Shown piece after piece: positions 1-10,107 of a stretch of 64,000 nt of DNA. This DNA comes from Aquimarina sp. AU58 (GTDB lineage Bacteria > Bacteroidota > Bacteroidia > Flavobacteriales > Flavobacteriaceae). The notes beneath the pieces were generated by a model, which saw only the letters and a list, made by a program, of their open reading frames with translations, did not search any database and had not been told where the DNA came from. Location of the stretch: NCBI RefSeq assembly GCF_900312745.1, contig NZ_OMPD01000014.1, forward strand, positions 2,046,001 to 2,110,000, written 5' to 3'. How positions within the stretch are numbered: position 1 is the first letter of the stretch; each line of letters opens with the position of its first letter. Position numbers and translations under genes: made by a program.

Positions 1-833
1 TTTCCGGTAGTATTTGTTGCTATTCTTGAAATATTACCAATTTCTTTATCCATAAAAGTATGAAAGATGTTCCAGCCGGCATCTGTTTTTGGATTAAACT
101 TAAAAATCTGGTTTTGTTTTCCCATCAGGATTGTACCATCTGGTAACCAACACAGATCTTCGGATCCTGATATTGTATTTATGATTTTTTTGGTAGCTCC
201 GGTTATAGGATCAATCGATCTAATTTCCCAATTTTTGTTTTCTTTACTGATATAGCTAATTAGGTTTGAATTTGGTATTTTATGCAACGATCTTCCTACT
301 TTTTTTTGAAAAGTATGATTGGTATTCTCTTTTATATTGGATACGACCAATGACATTGCATTATCTTCGAGTACCGATGAAACCAGTATATCCTGATTAA
401 ACCAGGTATGATACCCTACTTTAAGTCCTTCTAATAAAACTTTAGACTTTCCAGTTTCATAGTTATAACGATACAGGAGTTGTTTACCATCTTGATCAAG
501 GCGAATGGCAGAAACTTCATTTTTTCCTGGGATTTTAGTAGGGGAGTATTCACTACCATTTTTGGTTTCTGTAATCCAATCTACTTTAGCTTTTTTACTA
601 TCATATACAGCTATATCTGTTTGTTTATTACGTGTAGAGGAAAACAAAACCATATTACCGTTAAAGATAGAAGGTTGATTATCATATCCTTTGTTGTTAG
701 ATATGTTTCTTTGGTTGTTAAGTTTGATTGTTTCTCCTTTTTTGATGATATCAAAAAGATATACCTCGGTATCGGTTTGTGAGAAAGTAGGGATTGCAGC
801 GAGTACTACTAAAAGAACAATTGCGTGTTTCAT
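1..833 (-). CDS. PD40/TolB-like beta-propeller exported protein, 3' part outside window
   Basis: Reading on the minus strand from an ATG at 833, the frame stays open to the window edge (277 codons seen, no stop). It opens with a Sec signal peptide (MKHAIVLLVVLAAIPTFS, cleavage probably before QTD). The rest has repeats of the PD40/WD40-like kind: NQPSIFNGNMVLFSSTRN, then DIAVYD, later PTKIPGKNEVSAIRLD and CWLPDGTILMG. In this family such blades form a periplasmic or outer-membrane-associated propeller like TolB. I infer a secreted or periplasmic propeller of unknown partner. The C-terminus, which might carry an amidohydrolase or peptidase domain, cannot be seen. Confidence 0.8.
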   Translation of the reverse strand, partial: MKHAIVLLVVLAAIPTFSQTDTEVYLFDIIKKGETIKLNNQRNISNNKGYDNQPSIFNGNMVLFSSTRNKQTDIAVYDSKKAKVDWITETKNGSEYSPTKIPGKNEVSAIRLDQDGKQLLYRYNYETGKSKVLLEGLKVGYHTWFNQDILVSSVLEDNAMSLVVSNIKENTNHTFQKKVGRSLHKIPNSNLISYISKENKNWEIRSIDPITGATKKIINTISGSEDLCWLPDGTILMGKQNQIFKFNPKTDAGWNIFHTFMDKEIGNISRIATNTTG

Positions 834-904
834 TGTTTTTGTTTTCTAAAATACATTGAAATATTGACGTTATTCTTAAGTAAATGTTAATGAACTCGTT
901 TATA

Positions 905-984
905 CTTTTTTGATTTGCTAAAAAAATGTTGTTTTCGGCCCTGTTTTTGCCTTTTTTCTTTCTGTAGTTATGCTATGCAATTTA
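905..984 (+). repeat. Dispersed intergenic repeat, copy A
   Basis: This stretch matches the reverse complement of 38758-38833 over about 75 bases with scattered mismatches. Shared blocks are ATTTGCT, TGTTTT, GCCCTGTTTT, CTTTTTT, GTAG and TGCTATGCAATT. Both copies lie between genes and neither encodes a protein. The nature of the repeat is unknown. Confidence 0.65.
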
Positions 985-1107
985 ATCTCGAGTGCTCGGG
1001 GTAACAGAACTAAAAAAAGACTTATTTTTTATTTAAAACCCAAAAATTGAATGAGTTTAATGTAAGAATGATATCTATACTTGGTATTTAGAAAAAATAA
1101 AATTAAT

Positions 1108-1140
1108 CAAAAAACCCAGAGCAAATGCTCCGGGTTTTCG
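1108..1140 (-). terminator. Intrinsic terminator of the SusC/SusD operon
   Basis: On the minus strand an AACCCGGAGCA arm pairs with TGCTCTGGGTT (one mismatch) around a short loop and is followed by a run of six T. It lies about 110 bases after the DUF4302 stop codon. Confidence 0.8.
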
Positions 1141-1247
1141 AAAGTTGAGTTAGAAAGGCTATTGAGGGAACAATAGTTTATTGTGTATATTGTTGATAAG
1201 ATTAGATTCCATACACGGAGAATCTAAACGTAAGTTGAGTATTTATT

Positions 1248-2618
1248 TTATGGATTACGCCAGAAAGTATACACTCTTAATGTAGGATCTGCCGCGCTGG
1301 TAAATGTTCCTGCTTTATTTGAGAAATTCTGGAAATTACCAGTTGTTTCATAATAAAGCCCCTCAGGATTACCAAAAAAGTCTAATAATGGCTGAGCAAA
1401 AGGTTGGAAGAACGCAAAGTTACCAAAAGTATCAGGCTCGTTCACTCCAACAAATGTCAGTACTAGTTTCTTATCTACTATTGATGATGTATAGTCGTAG
1501 ATACCCCAGAATAAAGCATTATCTGTTGTTCTTCTAAAACCTATCCAAATTTGAGTATCTCTAGCATCACCGGTACGAGTTGATCTCAATTCTAATCGAT
1601 CAAATATGAAGATACCGAGACCACCATTTGCAAGGTTGGTAGTAACTTGTTCTGTCAATGCTTGAAATGCAAGAGAAGTTCTAGTATCAGGAGGAAATAC
1701 TCTTGGAATATATACAAAATCTGTGAATTCAGTTCCGATATCAAAAATATCATTATTAATAAATGGAGGTTGATTAATAAATCCAATTGTCGCTTTATTT
1801 CCATCTACTTCAGAAATATAAGATTCTGATACAGTATCAAAAACAAAGTTCTCGTATGTATTTCCGCCTATTTCTATTGCAGGGCTAACAACAAGTCCTT
1901 CTGGTGTATATGCTATACCGTAAGCGACTTCTGTAACCGTACCATCGTCAGCTTGGTTTTGAGAATTAGCAAAAAGACGTAAACTATCATAGTTAAACGT
2001 ATAAAATGTTTTACCAGAACCATCTTCGATAGTTAACCCCTGAAAAACTGAAGTAGTAATTGTTGGTAAAAGACTAGCTCTTCTTCCCAAAGAAATATTA
2101 ACATTATCCCATTCTGTTGCAGTTACAGGTTCGAAAACTAAAATTGCATCGTGTCGAGGTTCTTTAAATGTAATTTTTCCACCTTCATTTTTAATATACT
2201 GGAAATTTGAATTTCCTTCAAATCCAGATCCGATAAGACCTTGGATATTACTATCCGATACCTTATGAATGTGATTACGCGAAGAAAAAACTAATTCTGT
2301 AGTAGATCCCATCTTAACTTCATATCTACTAGAAGTAATTGCGGTTTCGGTATCAAAATCAGAAGTCATCTCTACGGTACCATTACTATTAAATTTCATA
2401 TAAAAAGTAAATCCACCATATTCATCATTCTTCGTAAAATAAACAGCTTTATATCCATCAGGAGATGCCAAAAGTAAATTTTGAAGTTCTGTTACACGCT
2501 GATCAATTCTACTACTTGGTGTTCCTTCGAATAATACCTCATTGTCATCATTGCTACAAGAGAAAAAAATCAGTAGTAATGACCAAAACCATATTTTATT
2601 TAATGCTTTTATAACCAT
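1248..2618 (-). CDS. DUF4302-type lipoprotein of a SusC/SusD locus
   Basis: Lipoprotein of 456 residues. An N-terminal hydrophobic stretch ends in a lipobox (LIFFSC), so it should be lipidated and, as usual in this phylum, sit on the outer membrane facing out. The body resembles DUF4302, a family found almost only next to SusC/SusD pairs. I started it at the ATG at 2618. A longer reading from a TTG at 2642 would overlap the upstream stop by 11 bases and is less likely. It is the last gene of the operon, 13 bases after the metallohydrolase. Its function is unknown; from context I infer ligand capture or support of the SusCD importer. Confidence 0.8.
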   Translation of the reverse strand: MVIKALNKIWFWSLLLIFFSCSNDDNEVLFEGTPSSRIDQRVTELQNLLLASPDGYKAVYFTKNDEYGGFTFYMKFNSNGTVEMTSDFDTETAITSSRYEVKMGSTTELVFSSRNHIHKVSDSNIQGLIGSGFEGNSNFQYIKNEGGKITFKEPRHDAILVFEPVTATEWDNVNISLGRRASLLPTITTSVFQGLTIEDGSGKTFYTFNYDSLRLFANSQNQADDGTVTEVAYGIAYTPEGLVVSPAIEIGGNTYENFVFDTVSESYISEVDGNKATIGFINQPPFINNDIFDIGTEFTDFVYIPRVFPPDTRTSLAFQALTEQVTTNLANGGLGIFIFDRLELRSTRTGDARDTQIWIGFRRTTDNALFWGIYDYTSSIVDKKLVLTFVGVNEPDTFGNFAFFQPFAQPLLDFFGNPEGLYYETTGNFQNFSNKAGTFTSAADPTLRVYTFWRNP

Positions 2619-2631
2619 TTTCTTTATTTTA

Positions 2632-3480
2632 TTAATTAACAATGTCTAAGGTATTTTGATTTACCAATTCTTGCAGCTCATATAAGTCAATGTTAAATTC
2701 ATCACTAAAATATTTAACAACAAATTGCTCTTTCGTTCTTATAGAAGCTTTGCCTTCTGCACTTGTAATACCATCAACAATGGCATCAAATTCAGTTTTT
2801 GAAGTGGTTAGCATAGTTGCTACCATTTCTGCAAAATCCTCTGTATCCGAACTTGAAGCGTAATCAGTTATATACCCTAATTCTCTGGCTTCTGCTATAC
2901 TTCGGTTAAACCATTGAGCTGTATAATTCTGAGGGTTTACTTGCCCATAATCAGGGTCATATGGTTTAGTTTGATTTAAAATATGTGCATATTCATGCTG
3001 GATAGTTTTAAAGTATCTTCTAGTAAGCGTAAGATCTGTTAAATCTAATTGATCAACATTAAATAGTGTAATTTTGGTTCCTGCTTCTGCAATACCTAGA
3101 GTAATTGTTCCCGTTTGATTAAAATTGAAACCACCAACGAGAGTGAATTGTCTTGGAGAAATATTTTTAATAAAGTCTTCTCCTCCCAATTGTGTATACG
3201 GATCTATCCATACAGCTTTAACAACTTCTAATAGTGGTTGAACGTTTTCTTCTGTAGGAGGGTACAAAAATCTATTTAGATCCACTTCATTTTCATTCCA
3301 CTTATATTGGATATTTATGTTATAAGGGGAAACAAAATTTTCTTTTATCCAAGAATCAAGACTAGATAACTGTGGAGCTTCTGTATTGATTTGAGAAGGC
3401 CCAACACTATCACCTTTGTCGCAATTTATAACTATTACTGTGATTGCAACTATGGTTATCCATTTTATTATTTTTTTCAT
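2632..3480 (-). CDS. Substrate import-associated zinc metallohydrolase lipoprotein
   Basis: 282 residues with a lipoprotein signal (lipobox VIVINC). The zinc-peptidase motif HEYAH lies near residue 162, inside YFKTIQHEYAHILNQT, and a downstream acidic stretch (DTEDFAEMVATML) may give the third ligand. This is the pattern of the putative zinc-binding metallohydrolase lipoproteins encoded with SusC/SusD and DUF4302, as here. I infer a surface hydrolase that cuts a substrate, perhaps a peptide or peptide-bearing glycan, before import. The HExxH is seen directly; the substrate is unknown. Confidence 0.85.
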   Translation of the reverse strand: MKKIIKWITIVAITVIVINCDKGDSVGPSQINTEAPQLSSLDSWIKENFVSPYNINIQYKWNENEVDLNRFLYPPTEENVQPLLEVVKAVWIDPYTQLGGEDFIKNISPRQFTLVGGFNFNQTGTITLGIAEAGTKITLFNVDQLDLTDLTLTRRYFKTIQHEYAHILNQTKPYDPDYGQVNPQNYTAQWFNRSIAEARELGYITDYASSSDTEDFAEMVATMLTTSKTEFDAIVDGITSAEGKASIRTKEQFVVKYFSDEFNIDLYELQELVNQNTLDIVN

Positions 3481-3508
3481 AATTATGTATTCTTAAAATT
3501 ATTTAATA

Positions 3509-4999
3509 TTACCTAGGATTTGGTTGCAAACCAAAACTTTGCGCATCTACAGGGATCTGTAACTGTTTTCTGTTATCCGTTTTAGTAAGAATGCTTTCGT
3601 TGTCAAAGAAATCTTCATGAATGACCGATAGATTAAATCTTTTTATGTCAAACCAACGTAGTCCTTCATTCTGAAATTCTCTTCTTCTATATTCTACTAT
3701 GCCATTTATTAAGGCAAGTTTTTCTGTATCGATAGTGTAAAAAGGAGTATAGATACCTTCGGCAACAGCATGTATAGTATTAAGTTGATCTATTGTTAAT
3801 ACATCGGTAGCGGCATCATAATCTCTGACTTTTTTAGATAAAAAAGCATTAAGATCGTTTACAGCATTACCAGTTTGACCAAGCATAGTATATGCTTCTG
3901 CTCTGTTTAATAAGACTTCGTCTGTAGTAAGAAGTACAGAGTTTACAAAAGCAAATCCAATATTTGCAGCTGCATTGGTTGTTCTGAAATATTCAACATA
4001 TTTAGGAAGATTTAAGAATAAATCATTACCAAATACTCGATACCCCCATCCTTTACCATTAACCTGAGAACTATTAAAGAAAAGGCTAGTTGCTAAATCT
4101 GATGATAATTGATATCTGGAACCTGCATAATTTCTTGCATATAGTGAATTTCCTGATACAAGTAATAGGTTTGCAACCTCTGCTGTCGAAGAATATTCAT
4201 TACCTATCTGTGCAAAAGTAAAACCTCTATATTTACCATTCCAATCTCTTAAAAGATCTGCAGGAGCATCACCTAATACTTCGTTACTATATTGTATAAC
4301 TTTTTCCCAATCTCCTTTGAATAAATAAAATCTTGAAGCAAAAGCATTTGCTGCACTTTTAGTAAAATGAAACTTAGGAATATCATAAGAATTAGTAACT
4401 AAAGGTAATCCTGCTACGATATCGGCTTCGATTTTTTCATAAACCTCTTTTACAGTTCCTCGTGTATAGTCCTTAATTACTATATTTTCTGGTTCAGTTA
4501 CATAAGGAATTCCTAAATCAGATCCTGCAGTTGAAGGGTCATAGGTTTTAGACCAAATATTCACTAACATAAAATGAGTATATGCTCTAGCTATTAAAGC
4601 TTCTCCTTTTAGATAATCTAACTCGCTACCACCTCCTAACTCTTCGATAGCTTGTAATGCGTGATTAGCTTGCGAAATGGCTTCATAACACTCATTCCAA
4701 TAATCAGTTGGAAAATCTGTATTGTTATCATTTACATCTCTCCAGAAATACATTTCTGTATTTACTCTTTGTTCATTTGCTGTAGGTCCTTTATCATCTG
4801 CATTATCAGTCATTGGGGCTAAAAAAGGTGCGTAGGTACCTGCTGGGTAAGCAAGTGTAATTAATTCTGCAATTTTTTCGGCAGTATCAATTTGCGTTCT
4901 ATTATCTGGTATTTCATCTAATGAATCCTCACAAGAAGACATTATGAATAATGTTAATAGACTTATACCAATTAATTTGATGTTTGTTTTCATAATCAT
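3509..4999 (-). CDS. RagB/SusD family nutrient-binding outer-membrane lipoprotein
   Basis: 496 residues with lipobox IMSSC. The TPR-rich SusD fold is suggested by YWNECYEAISQANHALQAI, by LKGEALIARAYTHFMLVNIW near residue 130, and by the C-terminal block EFQNEGLRWFDIKRF typical of the family. SusD proteins cap the SusC barrel and bind the ligand at the surface. The gene ends a few bases from the metallohydrolase and starts 6 bases after the SusC stop, so the two are surely co-transcribed. Two in-frame ATGs, at 4999 and 4993, differ by only two codons. Confidence 0.95.
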   Translation of the reverse strand: MIMKTNIKLIGISLLTLFIMSSCEDSLDEIPDNRTQIDTAEKIAELITLAYPAGTYAPFLAPMTDNADDKGPTANEQRVNTEMYFWRDVNDNNTDFPTDYWNECYEAISQANHALQAIEELGGGSELDYLKGEALIARAYTHFMLVNIWSKTYDPSTAGSDLGIPYVTEPENIVIKDYTRGTVKEVYEKIEADIVAGLPLVTNSYDIPKFHFTKSAANAFASRFYLFKGDWEKVIQYSNEVLGDAPADLLRDWNGKYRGFTFAQIGNEYSSTAEVANLLLVSGNSLYARNYAGSRYQLSSDLATSLFFNSSQVNGKGWGYRVFGNDLFLNLPKYVEYFRTTNAAANIGFAFVNSVLLTTDEVLLNRAEAYTMLGQTGNAVNDLNAFLSKKVRDYDAATDVLTIDQLNTIHAVAEGIYTPFYTIDTEKLALINGIVEYRRREFQNEGLRWFDIKRFNLSVIHEDFFDNESILTKTDNRKQLQIPVDAQSFGLQPNPR

Positions 5000-5005
5000 T
5001 TCTTT

Positions 5006-8000
5006 TTAAAATCCAAGATTTAATGATACAGTATATTGTTTAGCAATTGGGTAAGCAACACCTCCTGCTCTAAAGAATTCAGGATCCTGACCGTTTAATG
5101 CGTCATCAGAATAAATTAAGAAAGGATTTGTTGACTGAAACGTCATTTTTAGATTTGATAATCCTATTCTATCAATAGCGTCTTTAGGAAAAGTATAGGA
5201 TAAAGAAATATTCTTCATTCTTATGAAATCTCCATCAGCAATTCTTTCTGTAGAGAAATTATATGCATTATACGCTCTTGCGATTTCATTAGTTCCAACC
5301 TCATTTACCAATCTTCTTGATGGTATAACTGGGATATTGGTAGTGTTTTCATCTCCTGGAAATAACCATCTGTTCGTAAATTCTGTTGGGAAAACCGATA
5401 GGTCACTATAAAAAGATGAGTAGTAAGGGTCTAATCTAATTTTGTTTCCTGCAGAGAATGTAAGAAAGAAACTTAAATCCCAGTTCTTATAGGTAAAATT
5501 GTTAGCAAATCCACCTGTTAAGTTTGGTTCTACAGATCCTTCGAATTTAAGAAATTCCTGAATATTTTCTACTTCCTGGAAATCAACACCAGAAATAGGA
5601 TCTCTATCGTCATTAAAAACATAAGTTGGTAACCCTCTATCATCTAGTTTGTCAAATTGGAATGAAAATAAAGATCCTCTAGGGAAACCAATTGCATTAC
5701 CTCCTGTATTTGATACTAAGTCAAACACATTTGGTCTTTGTTGTAATTCGGTGATTTCCTGATCAAAATAGGCAACATTAATTGTTGTTTCCCATTTAAA
5801 ATTAGGACTAACAATGTTTTGTGTATTTAATTGAAATTCTATACCGTTAGTATTCATGGATGCATTATTGGCAAGCTTAACCGATTGTCCACCAATCCCT
5901 GAGGTTCTGATTTCATCGATTAGATCTTCTCCTTTTCTAAAATATACATCTGTAACAAGAGAGATTCTATTATTAAAGAAACCGGCTTCTAAACCAAGGT
6001 TAAGTTCGAATGTCTTTTCCCAGGTTAATTCTGTGTTTTGTAAAGCAGCAATGTTTATAGCATTTTCACGTGTATTAGGATTTAAACGATCCGTAACCAC
6101 ATTTCTGAAAATTGCCAAGTTATTACTTACATTATCGGCAAGTAATCCAACTAACCCATAACTTGGTCTCAATGCAAGTTTTGAAATCCAATCTATTCTT
6201 TGAATAACGGGCTCTTGATCAATATTCCATTTAGCACCAATGTTATATGTTGGTAACCATCTTGCATTAGATGATTTACCAGCTCTGTTTGATCCTTCAT
6301 AGTTACCTGTTACATTTAAAACGTACTTATCATCAAAAGAATATGTTGCCGTAGCAAAGAAAGTAGCTCCTCTTTCTCTGGTCTGTTCTAAACCAAAATA
6401 GTTACCACCATCTAATATTATTTTATCTATTATATTAGGATCTGTGAATGGAGTACCACCTTTATCGAATTGATATCCAAATCCTCGACTAAAACTTTCT
6501 TCTCTATTGGTAAATCTATATTCCTGGCCTAGATATACTCTAATATCACTTCTTTCACTTATGCTTTTTGTGTAGTCTAATGTGTTTCTGAAATTATAAG
6601 AAATAATCTTATTGTCTCTTCTTGTATAAATACCTCCAAATGGTAATACTACTTGTGGTCTTGAATTAGGTTGATCCGGATCTTGGAATAGAAAAGTATT
6701 TGCATTTTCAACAATCGTAGTTTCATTAGCTCTGTATGCTCCAGCAACGTTAGAGTTTTCTGTTGCTTTATGTTCATTTGCAGAAGTAGCATATCTTGCC
6801 GTACCTAAAAAGTTATATTTTAAATTATCATTGATTTTGGCTTCAAGCTCTCCTTGAACTTTTAAATCAAGTACCGTTAATTCTGTAGTGTTGTTCTCAA
6901 TTTCATTTAGAATATTAAAAGGAGCCCAGTTATATCTGAAATATTCTAGGTCACCATTATTATCTCTTGGTCTAAGTGCACGACTGGTATTAAGTGCATA
7001 ACTAAAAGGATTAATGTCAAAATCTCTGTCAAACCCACCATTAACTACATCAGACAACCTGTCAAATGCACCTGGTGCATTCTGATCTCTATAAGACCCT
7101 TGTATCAAAGTAGTTACTTTATATCTGTCTCCCAGGTAGTATGTATTTCTGATATTTCCTGTAAGTCTTCTTACACGATCGGCGATTGTCCATCCCGGAT
7201 CAGTAAAATATCCTATAGAAGAATAATGAGAAGAACTTTCACCACCTCCAGAAAAACTTATAGAATGATTCTGAGTTAAACTTTCTCTAAATAATTCTTT
7301 AAACCAATCTGTATTGGCTAATTCATATTGTTGCAAAAATTGAGCTCTGGCTTCAGGAGTATTTGCAAGTTGAAAAGAGTTAGTTTCTGGATTAAAATTA
7401 TTAATAGCTCTATACATTTGGTTATAAATACCACCAAATCTTCCTTGTAAACTTGATGCAAGACTCAAATATCCTTTAGATTCTAGTTCTCTATAGATAG
7501 AAACAGTTTCTTGAGAATTAAGTAAATCAAACTGAGAATAGGTTGGTCTTGATCTTACAGCATATTCTGCAGAATAGCTAACCTTTGTTTTTTCATTTCT
7601 CTTTCCTGATTTTGTAGTAATTACTACTACACCATTTAGTGCTCTTGCACCATATAATGCTGTTGCAGAAGCATCTTTTAAGATTTCAATACTAGCAATA
7701 TCAGAACCGTTTAATCCTGCAACAGCAGAACTTAATAACGTACTTGAGTCTCCCGAAACAAGATCATTTAATGATACATTTACTATTTCTTCTTGTATAG
7801 CACCATCGATAATCCAAATAGGTTTGGTGTCTCCAAGAATAGATGAAGATCCTCTAATTGTTATTCTAGGGGTAGCACCAAAAGTTCCAGTAACATTTTG
7901 TATGGTAACACCCGCAGCACGTCCCTCTAAAGATCTAGAAATATCTGGTACACCTTCTAATTTTATTTCTTCGGCTTTCAAAGATTGAGCTGCTCCAGTA

Positions 8001-8710
8001 AAAAATTTCTTCTGAATATTTTGATAACCAGTTATTACTATTTCTTCGAGACCTTCAACGTTTTCTTTTAATACGATATTAAATGTTGTTGTATTCTTAT
8101 CTGTAATCGTAATAGTTTGAGTTTCGAAACCTATGTTTTCGATTTTAAGTATATCTGATACCGAAACTCGCATTGTGAAATTTCCATCAAAGTCTGTAAC
8201 TACTCCTTGAGTAGTTCCTTGAATAGATACAGTAGACCCGGGGATGGGGAGACCGTTTTTATCAACTACCTGCCCACTAATTTCAAAACCTTTTTGGGGT
8301 TTAACAAGTGCAGACTGTCGTTTTTTGATTGTTGGTATATTAGAATTAGTTTCTTTTTTTACCAATACGATTTGCTTATCTACTATTTTATAAGAAACAT
8401 TAGTGTTTCTAAATATTTTATCTAAAATATATTCTACTCTTTTGTTAGAAGCTTTAAGAGATACCTTTCTTTTAGTATTTACTTCGGCATCTTTAAAAAA
8501 TACTTTAAATTCAGTTTTTTGCTGTATTAAATCAAATACTCTCTCAATTGTAAAGTTTTTCACATCTAGTGAAATCTTGGTGTTTTGAGAATACGTATTT
8601 GCATTTATTCTAAATAGAGACAATATAATTAATAGTATTGTTAGCCTCATTTTCAAATTAAATATTAATTTTGCCACACCATTTGTGTGGTTTTGTCTAA
8701 TTATTTTCAT
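5006..8710 (-). CDS. SusC/RagA family TonB-dependent transporter with STN signalling domain
   Basis: About 1234 residues. A long signal peptide (LTILLIILSLFRINA) is followed by an STN domain (about residues 45-115, TIERVFDLIQQKTEFKVFF), a carboxypeptidase-regulatory-like beta-sandwich (GQVVDKNGLPIPGSTVSI), a plug domain (LEEIVITGYQNIQKK; IEILKDASATALYGARA) and a large beta-barrel ending in an aromatic-type C-terminus. STN domains contact FecR-type anti-sigma factors, and a FecR gene lies just upstream. I infer ligand uptake plus transmembrane signalling that switches on its own operon. An ATG at 8740 would add ten residues; the start chosen gives the usual N-terminus. Confidence 0.93.
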   Translation of the reverse strand: MKIIRQNHTNGVAKLIFNLKMRLTILLIILSLFRINANTYSQNTKISLDVKNFTIERVFDLIQQKTEFKVFFKDAEVNTKRKVSLKASNKRVEYILDKIFRNTNVSYKIVDKQIVLVKKETNSNIPTIKKRQSALVKPQKGFEISGQVVDKNGLPIPGSTVSIQGTTQGVVTDFDGNFTMRVSVSDILKIENIGFETQTITITDKNTTTFNIVLKENVEGLEEIVITGYQNIQKKFFTGAAQSLKAEEIKLEGVPDISRSLEGRAAGVTIQNVTGTFGATPRITIRGSSSILGDTKPIWIIDGAIQEEIVNVSLNDLVSGDSSTLLSSAVAGLNGSDIASIEILKDASATALYGARALNGVVVITTKSGKRNEKTKVSYSAEYAVRSRPTYSQFDLLNSQETVSIYRELESKGYLSLASSLQGRFGGIYNQMYRAINNFNPETNSFQLANTPEARAQFLQQYELANTDWFKELFRESLTQNHSISFSGGGESSSHYSSIGYFTDPGWTIADRVRRLTGNIRNTYYLGDRYKVTTLIQGSYRDQNAPGAFDRLSDVVNGGFDRDFDINPFSYALNTSRALRPRDNNGDLEYFRYNWAPFNILNEIENNTTELTVLDLKVQGELEAKINDNLKYNFLGTARYATSANEHKATENSNVAGAYRANETTIVENANTFLFQDPDQPNSRPQVVLPFGGIYTRRDNKIISYNFRNTLDYTKSISERSDIRVYLGQEYRFTNREESFSRGFGYQFDKGGTPFTDPNIIDKIILDGGNYFGLEQTRERGATFFATATYSFDDKYVLNVTGNYEGSNRAGKSSNARWLPTYNIGAKWNIDQEPVIQRIDWISKLALRPSYGLVGLLADNVSNNLAIFRNVVTDRLNPNTRENAINIAALQNTELTWEKTFELNLGLEAGFFNNRISLVTDVYFRKGEDLIDEIRTSGIGGQSVKLANNASMNTNGIEFQLNTQNIVSPNFKWETTINVAYFDQEITELQQRPNVFDLVSNTGGNAIGFPRGSLFSFQFDKLDDRGLPTYVFNDDRDPISGVDFQEVENIQEFLKFEGSVEPNLTGGFANNFTYKNWDLSFFLTFSAGNKIRLDPYYSSFYSDLSVFPTEFTNRWLFPGDENTTNIPVIPSRRLVNEVGTNEIARAYNAYNFSTERIADGDFIRMKNISLSYTFPKDAIDRIGLSNLKMTFQSTNPFLIYSDDALNGQDPEFFRAGGVAYPIAKQYTVSLNLGF

Positions 8711-8832
8711 ATTTTTAATATGATTTAATGATTGAACCATTGTTAAATTACGCTTACTCTAAATCGGGAGATGTTGCAGCATTTCTCGATTTTTTTGTTT
8801 TCTAGTCATTTTGGAAACATACTTTTTTTGCT

Positions 8833-10002
8833 TTAGGGGTTAATAATTATTTCATTTTCTTTGATGGTGAAATTAAAGAAGGTGTTGCTTTTAAACGTTT
8901 TTAGCACATCTTCTATATTTTCTACATCGAACTGACCTGTAAATTTTTCTTTCTTTATTTTTTGATAATTAATTGTTATCTTCTTGTCATAAAACCTTTC
9001 AAGTTTCTTAATGATATTCTCAAAACTTTCATTTTTAAAGAGTAATATCCCATCAACCCAAGCGGTATAATTTTCTGTTTTTACTGTAGAAATATCCAAA
9101 TTCTGACCTATTTTTAAAAGACTAGCCTTTTGATTTGGCTTAAGTATTTGATCGGTATCTTTATTAAAACGTCCTTTGTTTTTAAATACACCTACACTAC
9201 CTTCTACCAAAACAACTTCAGAAAATGAATCATCTGCATAAGAAGAGACATTAAATTTTGTTCCTAAAACTTCAGTTTTAATACCATTGGTAGATACTAT
9301 GAACGGAGCTTCTTCATTTCTAGCAACTTCAAAATAGGCTTCACCAGATAATTCTACTTCACGAACATGCCCGGCAACAAAATGCACAGGGAATTTTAAT
9401 GTAGAACCTGCATTAACATGAACCGTTGTACCATCAGATAATTCTAACTTAAACTTCCTTCCATAAGGAACTTTTAATGTATTGATCTTTGGTTTAACTT
9501 CTGCGATGTTATTTTTTTCGTTGTGATATATTATTTTACCTTTTTCCTGAACCCCTACTACAGTACCATCATTATTTTTAATTTCTTTAAATAACTCATT
9601 CTCTTGTATGGTTTCGAGACTGCCATCACTTAACTGTAATGTTACTTCGTTTAGCGTAGAATCAGTATCAAAAAAAGTATTGTTGTAGTATAAAGTACTG
9701 CCAATTATAAGCCCTACAAAAACTGCAGCATATTTTAAATAATTATTGATTCTATTTTTGCGGATTTTAGTACGAGATTTTGTACTTTGTATATGTTTTT
9801 GGAATGATGATGCTGCTTTTTGGTTATCAAAATCATTTTTACCTAATTGGATGTAATGATCGGTGATAATATATTTTTTAAATTCGTTTAAATTTTCTTC
9901 ATCATTCAATAGTTTTTTGAACTCGGTGAGTTCTCGTTCGGACATCTCATTATTTAGGTATTTATGTATTTGATTTATATCCAAATCTTTATTTTTTTTC
10001 AT
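8833..10002 (-). CDS. FecR-family anti-sigma factor (DUF4974 C-terminus)
   Basis: 389 residues: a cytoplasmic N-terminal sigma-binding part, one membrane segment (about 89-105, KYAAVFVGLIIGSTLYY), a periplasmic FecR domain (VPYGRKFKLELSDGTTVHVN to VLVEGSVGVF) and a C-terminal DUF4974 domain (ESFENIIKKLERFYDKKI; TGQFDVENIEDVLKTF). FecR proteins hold the ECF sigma factor until the STN domain of a loaded transporter signals. It is divergent from the sigma factor gene at 10108 and precedes the SusC gene, which fits a FecI-FecR-FecA-like circuit. Confidence 0.93.
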   Translation of the reverse strand: MKKNKDLDINQIHKYLNNEMSERELTEFKKLLNDEENLNEFKKYIITDHYIQLGKNDFDNQKAASSFQKHIQSTKSRTKIRKNRINNYLKYAAVFVGLIIGSTLYYNNTFFDTDSTLNEVTLQLSDGSLETIQENELFKEIKNNDGTVVGVQEKGKIIYHNEKNNIAEVKPKINTLKVPYGRKFKLELSDGTTVHVNAGSTLKFPVHFVAGHVREVELSGEAYFEVARNEEAPFIVSTNGIKTEVLGTKFNVSSYADDSFSEVVLVEGSVGVFKNKGRFNKDTDQILKPNQKASLLKIGQNLDISTVKTENYTAWVDGILLFKNESFENIIKKLERFYDKKITINYQKIKKEKFTGQFDVENIEDVLKTFKSNTFFNFTIKENEIIINP

Positions 10003-10107
10003 GCGAATTATTGGCTTATTTATAGTTAAGACTTGAAAAAAATAAAAAACCCTTACTTCTGAAACTATTTTTTTTATTATTTATGTAAAGTTTTTGTTAA
10101 TTATTTT

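Larger units (their letters stand above)
834..1247. other. Intergenic region with a dispersed repeat and a terminator
   Basis: The 414 bases between the propeller gene and the DUF4302 gene hold no credible ORF. They contain copy A of a dispersed repeat (905-984) and the intrinsic terminator of the import operon (1108-1140). Confidence 0.7.

Noticed and set aside
5223..6161. Plus-strand frames inside the SusC gene, and similar frames opposite purL, fadE, carB and other long genes
   Set aside because: They are shadows of well-identified genes on the other strand.
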